Assembly: GCF_964340395.1 (NCBI RefSeq)
Contig: NC_135557.1
Location: 4,130,216 to 4,194,215 of the forward strand
Reading direction: 5' to 3'
From: Glandiceps talaboti
Lineage: Eukaryota > Hemichordata > Enteropneusta > Spengelidae
DNA: 64,000 nt
Of this stretch, positions 1-11,700 are shown piece by piece. The translations under genes were made by a program, and so were the position numbers. Each line of letters starts with the position of its first letter. Within the stretch, counting starts at the first letter, position 1. A model generated the notes under the pieces. That model was not told the DNA's origin and made no database searches. It saw only the letters and a program-made list of their open reading frames with translations.

Positions 1-796
1 GATATAATGATGACGTTACCTTGAATATGATTGGACATCCAAATACTTCTATCTTAATACCCACCATGACAGATATTGAAGAATTAACTATGGCTGTCAT
101 AGTTCTTAAAACCAACCTTATTAACATTTTTACTTAGGAAGAATCATCAGCCAGAATTTGGCTTGTTTTGTCACCATTGCGACACCGAGAGTCACTTACG
201 TCTTAATTTCAGTCAATGTAGGTCACATCGATATCGCTATGCAATCCTATAAAGACGAATGAATCCACGGTAGAATGTCTTGTATAAATGGGTTCATATT
301 ATAAAATACGGATACTGTTTCGAATTATCGTATTTAATCATATACTCGTTCATTCGTTCGTTCATTCACATGACTTTTTAACCACTTTCCTGACTAGATG
401 AAATTTAACACAGGCCTTATAAGAACTCTGCATCATACCAAGCATATCATTCTGATATAAATGATTGCGTAATTATCTATTTGATCCTCGGTATATCTAG
501 TAGAATCGATATTAGTTATTTATCCAAAAACTTGAAATTGTACCGCTGAGTATTTCCCCTCCTTCCTTCTTGCTATGTGCACATTTTAAAAAGTTCCCAA
601 GTTTCAGGTTGATATTTCTCAATTTATTCATATCATAATTTAACATGTGCTTAATAAAAAGCAAAATAAATGTAGATTCGACTGAAATTCATATTCGCAG
701 TAGAATTATCTGACAGAAAGAAATTATCAAAAATCGTCATGGAAATTTTATTTCTCACTAAACTTAATAGTGGGACAAATTTCTCCACCTACTGCA

Positions 797-857
797 CATA
801 TTCAATGCTCCTGGGTACTTTGTAAGGTTATACAAGCCCAGGGAGCAGTGAATATAA
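797..857 (+). other. Compact hairpin of about 60 nt
   Basis: ATATTCAATGCTCCTGGG pairs with CCCAGGGAGCAGTGAATAT (837-856) with two or three mismatches, and the stem extends inward through CTTTGTA / TATACAAG to a small loop. It could be a relic of a small inverted-repeat element or a small-RNA precursor; nothing chooses between them. Confidence 0.4.
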
Positions 858-990
858 TTTCGGACGATTGTACAAACAGTAACTAATGGATACTGATCTT
901 TTTCCATAGTAAACAAATTCGATGACGCAAGTTGGGACAATATTAATAGGTTTTAATCACCAGTGTTGACTTCCTGACTGATGCCAAAGC

Positions 991-1109
991 TATGTTCATA
1001 AACTTAACTTCATCTTCCACCAGGCAGCTCACGAAAGCCTTCGCCAAGTATTCACCTTGGTTCGTCAGTGCTTTCTGAAGTGAAAAATGAAGTTAAATTT
1101 ATGAATATA
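991..1109 (+). other. Stem-loop with 22-bp arms
   Basis: TATGTTCATAAACTTAACTT(CAT) at 991-1013 is inverted at 1087-1109 with two mismatches, around a 73-nt loop. It lies about 240 bp upstream of exon 1. Likely a MITE-like relic or a 5' flank structure. Confidence 0.45.
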
Positions 1110-1344
1110 GACTAAACGTTTGCACAGATGAGCTTCGGATCATTCCCCAGACCACTATTATAGAAAAGCTATAGTGATTTAAGATAAATATGATGCCAAA
1201 GCTCATTAAATAAACATACAATTAACATGATTATTGCAAGTCAATCTCAAGTATGATAATCGTTGAAAAGTAACCTCATCATTTTATTATTTATATTGCT
1301 AGGAATTATATCGAGTTCTAGTTTATCTACACAACTAAACAACC

Positions 1345-1421
1345 ATGGCTAGTTATTCCGGAAGGGGAGATGCCAGAACAACTGAGAGTCTCAACAGAAA
1401 CAAAACAGGCAACAAAGAAAG
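1345..1421 (+). CDS. Coding exon 1: N-terminal leader
   Basis: ATG at 1345 sits in good context (AACCATGG) and opens 25 codons beginning MASYSGRGDARTTESLNRNK, plus two bases of codon 26. The donor AAAG|GTACAA follows at 1422. Splicing to the acceptor at 1998 (TTTTCAACAG) makes the split codon AGG and runs on through TCT AAA ATG GAT, in frame with exon 2 (phase 2 junction). The peptide is polar and basic, with no domain recognised. A 3' splice site ending at 1302 could make this exon 1303-1421 with 42 nt of 5' UTR. If this exon is not used, translation would start at the ATG at 2006 with the loss of only 28 residues. Confidence 0.6.
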
Positions 1422-4400
1422 GTACAAAATATATATTTATATAACATTTTAGCAGTGACCATATATTTTTATGGTTCTCGTGCCTTTTTAATGGCAGCTA
1501 TGGGTCGGTTGGTGGATTTTATTGGATTTTTTGTAACAAGCCATTTCCTACCATATCTACACAACTAGCATGTTCAACCCTTGTCATGAAAAAATACTAT
1601 GTTCCTAAAGAAGCATCGTCATGACTGTAGCTGCAGATGACATCGATAGTGAAGACACTTGCTTATTCTCGCCAGAGAGGGCACTTCCGAAAAATATTAA
1701 GGGCGGGAGAAAATAAAAAGTATTTTTTATTTTGACGTTCGAGCTGAAAATTTGGGTCCGTCGGGTAATGAAAAAAAGAAAAAATAGGGTCACCCTTATT
1801 TCGATGTATTGTGTAGCTATCGTAAACCTTTCAGTACATATCTGGATTATCTTTACAGTCTTACAATATTTCCATAGTGGTGCAACATATGTGGTAAAAT
1901 GTCAGGTCCTTTACAATCTTGCATTGTACTACACATGTGGCAATTGTGTATGGGGGGATATTTAACCTCACTTTCGTATCATATCTTATTTTCAACAGGT
2001 CTAAAATGGATCCACCTGGTGTATTGATTGTTGGCGATCGTTGGGGGCTTCCCATTCACGGTGGTGTCAAAGCTGGCCTACACCTTCTATTCCGCATACT
2101 GCATTCTGTAACAATGAGGATATACTGTACAGTTCTAAAAGCCAACAGCAAGGAGACTGAAGAGGCCAAAACACTCCATGTCAAACTTATAAGTCCAAAG
2201 CCTAGAGGAACTCTGCAACAATCCACACCAGATATGAAATGGTTATACTCACATGAGTCGTACTTTCCCAATTTAAAGAAACTAGAAAACATTGACATTG
2301 TCATCGGATTTGCCATGCTGACTTCAGAAGCAGCATACTATATCAAGGAGAGTAATTTTCCAACTGCGTCACTATATATAGTAAACCTCTGGTCTCTTGA
2401 TGACATCCCTCCTAAACTTCTTGGATGCAATCAAGATGAATTGGAAGCTAAGAAACACCATCTTTTCACTGAAGAATTTCAACAAACAGCAGCGGTATTT
2501 TCAGTTCAATCTGCAACATTTCAATATTTTAAGGGAAGAGTACAAAAGGTGCCACACTTCAAGCTACTACATTTACCCGACGAAAGAAGTTTAACTTCAA
2601 TTTCTCCAAATCCCCAGGATCTTGGTGAGATCCAGATATTGACCATATACGATGAGCCTGACACTAAAAAGTTGGAAGGTCTTTCATTTTTGGCACAGGC
2701 TCTGAATGCTGTAGCCGAGTCCTTCCACACTATGCTAGAGAAACCTCCTAAATGGACAATTGTCTGTGTACCTGATGGCAAAGAATCGTTAATCCGTAAA
2801 CGCCTTGATCCTCATCCACACTTAAAGATCGTTACTTGTTCAAGTCGATTACTGAACACAGTGGAAAATGAAATTAAATGTTCTACACTTGTCATCATTC
2901 CACCATATTCTATCAACTCCCACCAGTTCCTACTTACCGCAATGGCCACTGGGATACCCGTCATCGTACCAACTGGATCAACCTACCATGAGCTTATAAA
3001 AGAACAATTGGGAGACTTTGAACTTGATGTGACGGTCGACATGCAGGGTGAATCTAAGAAATTGGCAGAAAAAATAAAAGATGCCATACTAAAACGTAAA
3101 GCTAGTTTCAAAAATGCCTCAGACCTAAAGAAGGAGTTGAGCGAAAATGTGATAAAACAATTAAAACGTGTTAATCAAGCTTTCGCCAGAAAAATTATTG
3201 AGGATGTCAATGTCTCAAGGGCAGCGTTGTCAGGTAACCATTTAATAACCTATCCTTGTTCATGAACAATTAATTGTATTGTGTGATACGTTATTATATT
3301 CTATATTTTGGGATATAGTTAAGATTTAGAAGAATTAGACATGGAACTTTTGTCTGGTTGCTATATTGTATCTCAAATTGATGTCCCTTGGGTTGTAGGT
3401 CTGAATATTTTCAATGTATAAATGTAGTGCAATCAATATAAAATATATAACGTAAAGTGCGGCATTTGTCAAGATTGATTAATGCCTCTACAATTCTATT
3501 TAACACCAAATCAGTAACAGCCCAATTGAACATGATAGTGATAAGTTTACTAATTAAGTCTACTAAATTGAAATTACCACGTACTAAATACCTAGCTATA
3601 TGCAATGAAACTAAGATAGCTCAGTCTGATCTGAGTGTTTGAACTTATTAACTTGTTCAATGTCTTCCAAAGTTGTAACTCCCACCAGTTCCTTACATGT
3701 ATGAAATAATGGATGACATAAGATAAATGTTAGAATTCCTGGTAATTAAATGTCATCATTTTTATTCCATCTCTGTAGATGTCCAGACATCACCAGGAAG
3801 GATCACTGAGATTTATTCAGATCCACCACATAAAAAAAGACGACATGAACGACAGCCAAGTAAGTTACACCCAATAATTTCTGAAGCCATTCTTTGGTGT
3901 GTGACCCTACAGTGTGCATCTTTCATCAAGATATGCTAAATGTATTGTTATATTGCTCATATACTATAATAAACAACTTGTGTGCAATTACATGTAGTGA
4001 GAAGATACTCTAAATACTTACTATTTCTTTTTATAGATAGTGTGCGTATACGTGTTGGTATTGATGGTGGAATACCAGAAGAGGAAAGAGACATGATAGA
4101 TGTTGAGGCTGATTTTTATGAAGAGATTCAACAATCTGATGAAGTGGTTCATCAAGTCAATGGTGTTCATCCTGGTTTAAATGGTAAACAGGCAGGTTTT
4201 GAGAGTGTCTTGTACTCAATGAACTGTCAGACGTTAGATGCTCTGGAGTGTCTATGGCAGAATTATGAAACAGGAGAACTGAATCAACTGATGGAGAGGA
4301 CGCTGTTGACACCTAAGCTTCTCAAAGATGTTGGTGCCATCTATTTATCTCTGTACACAGCCATGTACATTGAGGATTATGATGAGTGTAGGAGAGAGTT

Positions 4401-6477
4401 GTTGTTGAAAGAAGGTATAAAAAATTACTTATTATATTCATTAACAGTTACTGCCAGTCAATGGAACATCTATTTTTAGGTCTTTTAAAGGGTAGTTTGC
4501 ATATCCAAATTGAGCAAAGTTGACACATAATGGACTAATAGGTCAAACATTCACTCTTACAACCATGTCAAACTCATATCATTCATTATCATACCTAGTT
4601 TATTGTTATACCTCATCTTTCAGACCACTCTTTCAGTCTAGCTCAATGAAGTCCTGAGATACATGAAATGAAATATAGAATTCAACCACAGTCACCCACA
4701 CAGTCAATAACACCATTGTTAATCATTCACACAATTCTAACCAATAATAAGTTTATACTAATTATTGGGGGCATTTACATGGTATATTTATCAGCTCAGG
4801 ACACTACTTATATTATCCACTGTTTGCACATAGTTGGGGTTTACTCATTTGCAGGAACAACCTTTGGTTATGACTGAGTCACTTTGACTAGACATGGTTT
4901 TAATAGAGACAACATTGGCATCCAGACTATAACATTCTAAGAAAAGAACCTTTCTTTTTATCGTTGACCTGCGTTATGCAATATATAGCAGCTTAATATA
5001 TTACACCATCTAATAACATAACTGCAACCTTTTCTGTATTAAATTTGTGACTGAAAAAGAAAACATTAAAAACAAGAGTAGAAACACGAGTATGAATACT
5101 TAATCGCAATAAATATTGAAAAGCAAGGTAATTTGTAATAATTCCAACAAAACATGGTCTCACTTGTCTAACACAATCTAACTCAAATATGGTGTCATGT
5201 AATATGTGCACTCTCTGTTCACGTGTCGGTAGTACATCATTAAAATATTGATTTGAATTTACCCTAATGAAATATTTCCTTTTTCTGCACAGGAGATAAA
5301 CCCACGATGCTGGCATCCACACAAGCTGAAAATACAGGGGATGATGACCCTGAAAGTGACAAGATCAAGGTGTTAACCAATGAAAACCATCGGTTGAAAC
5401 AGCGTGCCAATCACCTTGAAGTAAACATGATTATATTGGAAGAGGCAAAAAAAGAACTTAAGACTGAAACTGAATCTCTCAAAGAAGCTCTCAAAAATGA
5501 AAACACTTTGAAAGAAACATTTGAGAAAGCTGCCACAGACAAAACCATCAAGTTAGGTAAAGAAATCGAAATGCTGAAGTTATCACTAAATGAGGCCAAA
5601 GGTGGTACTACAGTGGAAGCCTTGACAAAGGAAAACAATCAACTTCAGGAGAGAGTCAGGGACCTAGAGGAAAAGATCGGAAAACTTGAGAAAGAAAATG
5701 CAGCACAAGGAAATGAGCTTACAGAACTGCGTGCTGAGATAAAGCAGATAAAGAAACTTCAAGGTTAGTGGTAAGCATAACACATTTTGTGTCAGATGAA
5801 AGCAACAAACCAAATGATAACGATTTGCAAAACATTTCATTTAGTCGTCTGTCATTACAAATCATAGGCAAGGTGCAGGCCAGGTCTGATCAGGTCAGGC
5901 CAAATGCAGGCCAGGTCAGGTCTGATCAGGTCAGGCCAAATGCAGGCCAGGCCAGGTCTGATAAGGTCAGGCCAAATGCAGGCCAGGCAAGGTCTGATCA
6001 GGTCAGGCCAAATGCAGGCCAGGCCAGGTCTGATAAGGTCAGGCCAAATGCAGGCCAGGCAAGGTCTGATCAGGTCAGGCCAAATGCAGGCCAGGTCAGG
6101 TCTGATCAGGTCAGGCCAAATGCAGGCCAGGCAAGGTCTGATCAGGTCAGGCCAAATGCAGGCCAGGCCAGGTCTGATCAGGTCAGGCCAAATGCAGGCC
6201 AGGTGAGGTCTGATCAGGTCAGGCCAAATGCAGGCCAGGTGAGGTCTGATCAGGTCAGGCCAAATGCAGGCCAGGCAAGGTCTGATCAGATCAGGCCAAA
6301 TGCAGGCCAGGTGAGGTCTGATCAGGTCAGGCCAAATGCAGGCCAGGTGAGGTCTGATCAGGTCAGGCCAAATGCAGGCAAGGCAAGGTCTGATATTTTG
6401 CTTTTAGCACAAACTGATAAGGTTTAGTAGTGCTATAGACATGGTGTGGTGTGACAGTGTCTGGCCATCCATCTGGC

Positions 6478-6509
<32 letters not shown>

Positions 6510-6521
6510 TGTATGTATGTA

Positions 6522-6574
<53 letters not shown>

Positions 6575-8657
6575 ACAACATACATTTATTAAACATCCAG
6601 ACCAATTACCTTGGTATTTAGTATTACTTTTGGTGTCTAGATGGGGAATTATTCAAAGAACAATCTTTGTATCACAGGTATGTGGTTTGGGTAAAAAAAT
6701 TCAACTTGTGGTAAACTCGAAAACTACTGGGCAGATTGGTTTGAAATTTGATGGGAATCTTCTTAGGGGTGTGTAGAAAGAAATGTTCATGACACAATGA
6801 TACCATCAGTGATATGCAAATTAGGGCTAAAATGTCTCTTTTTGGTCAAATATCTTAAATTTCAAAACCACTGGGCAGAGTCGGCTGTAATATGGATGCG
6901 TAGGTGAAGATAGGTTCACGACGCAATGGTTCCATCATCAGTGATATGCCAAACAGGTCTGAAAATATTATTTTTTGTCAAAACTTATATCTCTAAAACT
7001 ACTAAGTGAATGGGACTGAAATTTGGTGTTGATTTTCTGAAGGTGTTATTCTGCAGATATTATTCAAAACATTTTGACAGAACTGCCCTTTAGCAACAAT
7101 AACCATATCTTTGGATTCTTATTTGATTGCTTTTTTCCAATTCACTCTAATTTAAGAATACATTTTTCAGAAGTTGTCACACAAATATCGTGTCTTGAAC
7201 TCAGAATGGCATAAATTATTGGCTGATGGTGGCAAACCGCTGAGTGGTGGCCATTCTTGTCTTAAAATTTCACAATTTCATTTCAATCAAGTTTAAATCT
7301 GATGTAATCTAAAATAAAAAAAAATCTAAAATCTACAAAGAATCCAAAGAATCATCACAAACTGATCAATGTAAGTTGATGGTAAAATTGTATCTGAATC
7401 TGAATCTGACAAAAATCACATGTGACCTGACCTGACCTGACCTGACCTGTCATTGTCGTTGTTATAACCTATCTATAAAGGGGCATACAACAGTTGATCT
7501 CTGTACAGAAGTGAAGTGGCTGACTGAACAATGCATCAAATAGTTGAGTCATTATTACCTGGACTGTCAGTATTACTGTAAAATATTACCCCTCATACTG
7601 TAACTAAAACATACATAAAATCATACACATAACAGTCCATCTTCTAGTGCCCTTCTAATGTCCAGGTATTACGGTAAGTGTCACATAAAGTGCAAAAGAC
7701 TAGTACAGTGGTGATTGGTTATTTTACTTTATTTGTCTTTCATATAAAGAGAAACATTTCAGTGCAAAAGCACTGTTCTTCCAATGATCAATGTTATGAA
7801 ATATGTACAAAGGAAACTTACAACAAACAATACAAGAAAAATAGTTATAAAACATACAACAAAATAACACCAATGGCATTGTAGCACAACTGTATTTACT
7901 GTTGCTATGGACATGGTCTTGTTGCTATGGATATTGGCATACATTAACCTTCATATCATATCCTTCCCATATTTCATCTTTGCAATATAAACCAGTTAGC
8001 TTTTGCTATGGGCATGGTCATGTTGCTGTTGCATTATTTTTTTAATCTTTAGTCACTTATGTACCCATCCTTGTTGTTATGTTTGTAATATGCATCGTCA
8101 TTTCACTGTTGCTAAGGGCTTGGTCATAGTTGTTAGGGCCAATTGTGTCAAAATGATTTAAAAAATAACTGCAGAATATTACCTCCAAAAACATCCCCAC
8201 CAAGTTTCAACCCATTCACCATGCAGTTTCAAGATATAAGTGTTTGATCAAAATTAAGATTTTTAAACCAATTTGCATATCAGTGATGGGATCATCACAT
8301 TATGAATACAGCTTCATCTACACATCCCCAAATGCACATCTCACCCCCCTCCATAACATTTCAGCCGAATCTACCCAGCAGCTTTGGAACTATATATTAT
8401 TGGCAAAAAAGAGACATTTTATACCTAATTTGCATATCACTGATGCGATCATAACGTCATGAACAATTTTTAATCTAAACACCCTGAAGAACATTCCAAC
8501 TAAATTTCAGATCAATCTGCTGAGTAGTTCTGGAGTTTAAGTTGTTTGACCAAAAATCACATTTTTGACCAAAATCACACACCAGTGACACTAGACACTC
8601 AGGGTAATACACCCACCAAATATGGGAGTCAGTCCAGTTGTTTTTTACTTGAAGTTG

Positions 8658-8722
<65 letters not shown>

Positions 8723-11700
8723 ACGGACACACATACACACACACACACACACACATACACACAGACAGACAGACACTTTGCCATGCCTTTAGTACTACTG
8801 AACATTATTAGTTCAGTTGTGCTAAAAATGTACGTCAATAAAAATATACTACAGCTAAACAGAATAATACATTACTTTTCAGAAGTTCTTTTTTAAAAGC
8901 CTCTTGAGTAGGAGAGGACATTATATTTAATGATGTAAATTATTCCATAAAACTGCATCTACTTCAAATGAGAATGCTCACTTACCATATTCAGTCTTAA
9001 GAAGTATGTTAAGTCTAAATTACAGTGTATTAGATGTGAATTAAGTCAACATTACAGTGTAATAGATGTGAAGTCTACATTACAGTGTATTAGATGTGAA
9101 GTCTACATTACAGTGTATTAGATGTGAAGTCTACATTACAGTGTATTAGATGTGAAGTCTACATTACAGTGTAGTAGATGTGAAGTCTGCATTACAGTGT
9201 ATTAGATGTGAAGTTTGCATTACAGTGTATTAGATGTGAAGTCTACATTACAGTGTATTAGATGTGAAGTCTACATTACAGTGTATTAGATACGGAGTCT
9301 ACATTACAGTGTATTAGATGTGAAGTCTAAATTACAGTGTATTAGATGTGAAGTCTACATTACAGTGTATTAGGTGTGAAGTCAACATTACAGTGTAATA
9401 GATGTGAAGTCTACATTACAGTGTATTAGATGTGAAGTCTACATTACAATGTATTAGATGTGAAGGCTACATTACAGTGTATTAGATGTGAAGTCTACAT
9501 TACAGTGTATTAGATATGAAGTCTACATTACAGTGTATTAGATGTGAAGGCTACATTACAGTGTATTAGGTGTGAAGTGTGCATTGCAGTGTATTAGGTG
9601 TGAAGTCAACATTACAGTGTATTAGATCTGAAGTCTACATTACAGTGTATTAGATATGGAGTCTACATTACAGTGTATTAGATGTGAAGTCTAAATTACA
9701 GTGTATTAGATGTGAAGTCTACATTACAGTGTATTAGGTGTGAAGTCAACATTACAGTGTAGTAGACGTGAAGTCTGCGTTACAGTGTATTAGATGTGTA
9801 GTTTGCATTACAGTGTATTAGATGTGAAGTCTACATTACAGTGTATTAGATCTGAAGTCTACATTACAGTGTATTAGATATGGAGTCTACATTACAGTGT
9901 ATAAGATGTGAAGTCTACATTACAGTGTATTAGGTGTGAAGTCAACATTACAGTGTAATAGATGTGAAGTCTACATTACAGTGTATTAGGTGTGAAGTGT
10001 GCATTGCAGTGTATTAGGTGTGAAGTCAACATTACAGAGTATTAGGTGTGAAGTCTACATTACAGTGTATTAGATGTGAAGTCTACATTACAGTGTATTA
10101 GGTGTGAAATCTGCATTACAGTGTATTATGTGTGAAGTCTAAATTACAGTGTATTAGATGTGAAGTCTACATTACAGTGTATTAGGTGTGAAGTCAACAT
10201 TACAGTGTAATAGATGTGAAGTCTACATTACAGTGTATTAGATGTGAAGTCTACATTACAGTGTATTAGATGTGAAGTCTACATTACAGTGTATTAGATA
10301 TGAAGTCTACATTACAGTGTATTAGATGTGAAGGCTACATTACAGTGTATTAGGTGTGAAGTGTGCATTGCAGTGTATTAGGTGTGAAGTCTAAATTACA
10401 GTGTATTAGATGTGAAGGCTACATTACAGTGTATTAGATATGGAGTCTACATTACAGTGTATTAGATGTGAAGTCTAAATTACAGTGTATTAGATGTGAA
10501 GTCTACATTACAGTGTATTAGGTGTGAAGTCAACATTACAGTGTAGTAGACGTGAAGTCTGCGTTACAGTGTATTAGATGTGTAGTTTGCATTACAGTGT
10601 ATTAGATGTGAAGTCTACATTACAGTGTATTAGATCTGAAGTCTACATTACAGTGTATTAGATATGGAGTCTACATTACAGTGTATAAGATGTGAAGTCT
10701 ACATTACAGTGTATTAGGTGTGAAGTCAACATTACAGTGTAATAGATGTGAAGTCTACATTACAGTGTATTAGGTGTGAAGTGTGCATTGCAGTGTATTA
10801 GGTGTGAAGTCAACATTACAGAGTATTAGGTGTGAAGTCTACATTACAGTGTATTAGATGTGAAGTCTACATTACAGTGTATTAGGTGTGAAATCTGCAT
10901 TACAGTGTATTATGTGTGAAGTCTAAATTACAGTGTATTAGATGTGAAGTCTACATTACAGTGTATTAGGTGTGAAGTCAACATTACAGTGTAATAGATG
11001 TGAAGTCTACATTACAGTGTATTAGATGTGAAGTCTACATTACAGTGTATTAGATGTGAAGTCTACATTACAGTGTATTAGATATGAAGTCTACATTACA
11101 GTGTATTAGATGTGAAGGCTACATTACAGTGTATTAGGTGTGAAGTGTGCATTGCAGTGTATTAGGTGTGAAGTCTAAATTACAGTGTATTAGATGTGAA
11201 GGCTACATTACAGTGTATTAGATATGGAGTCTACATTACAGTGTATTAGATGTGAAGTCTAAATTACAGTGTATTAGATGTGAAGTCTACATTACAGTGT
11301 ATTAGGTGTGAAGTCAACATTACAGTGTAGTAGATGTGAAGTCTGCATTACAGTGTATTAGATGTGAAGTTTGCATTACAGTGTATTAGATGTGAAGTCT
11401 ACATTACAGTGTATCAGATGTGAAGTGTGCATTGCAGTGTATTAGGTGTGAAGTCAACATTACAGTGTATTAGGTGTGAAGTCTACATTACAGTGTATTA
11501 GATGTGAAGTCTACATTACAGTGTATTAGGTGTGAAGTGTGCATTGCAGTGTATTAGGTGTGAAGTCAACATTACAGTGTATTAGATGTGAAGGCTACAT
11601 TACAGTGTATTAGGTGTGAAGTGTGCATTGCAGTGTATTAGGTGTGAAGTCAACATTACAGAGTATTAGGTGTGAAGTCTACATTACAGTGTATTAGATG

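Larger units (their letters stand above)
1..1302. other. 5' flank of the gene, no coding region recognised
   Basis: AT-rich non-coding sequence with no credible open frame. It holds a short ATTC/TTCG-type simple repeat near 345-366, a compact hairpin at 797-857 and a looser stem-loop at 991-1109, both listed separately. A pyrimidine-poor but usable 3' splice site ends at 1302 (TTGCTAG), so an upstream non-coding exon and the promoter may lie in or before this stretch. I could not locate a TATA box or transcription start with confidence. Confidence 0.5.

Noticed and set aside
1919-2005. Upstream extension of the exon 2 frame to 1919
   Set aside because: A good acceptor (TTTTCAACAG) ends at 1998 and joins in frame to the exon at 1345-1421, so this part is intronic.
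3457-3642. Short frame in intron 2
   Set aside because: No domain, and the flanking exons splice around it in consistent phase.
5768-6427. 219-residue frame over the 36-bp minisatellite
   Set aside because: It has no ATG start in frame at its head, follows a stop in the exon 5 frame, and is produced by a repeat unit divisible by three.
8475-8896. Frames with Val-Cys or Thr-His runs on both strands
   Set aside because: Read through the (CA)n tract and the diverged inverted-repeat arm.
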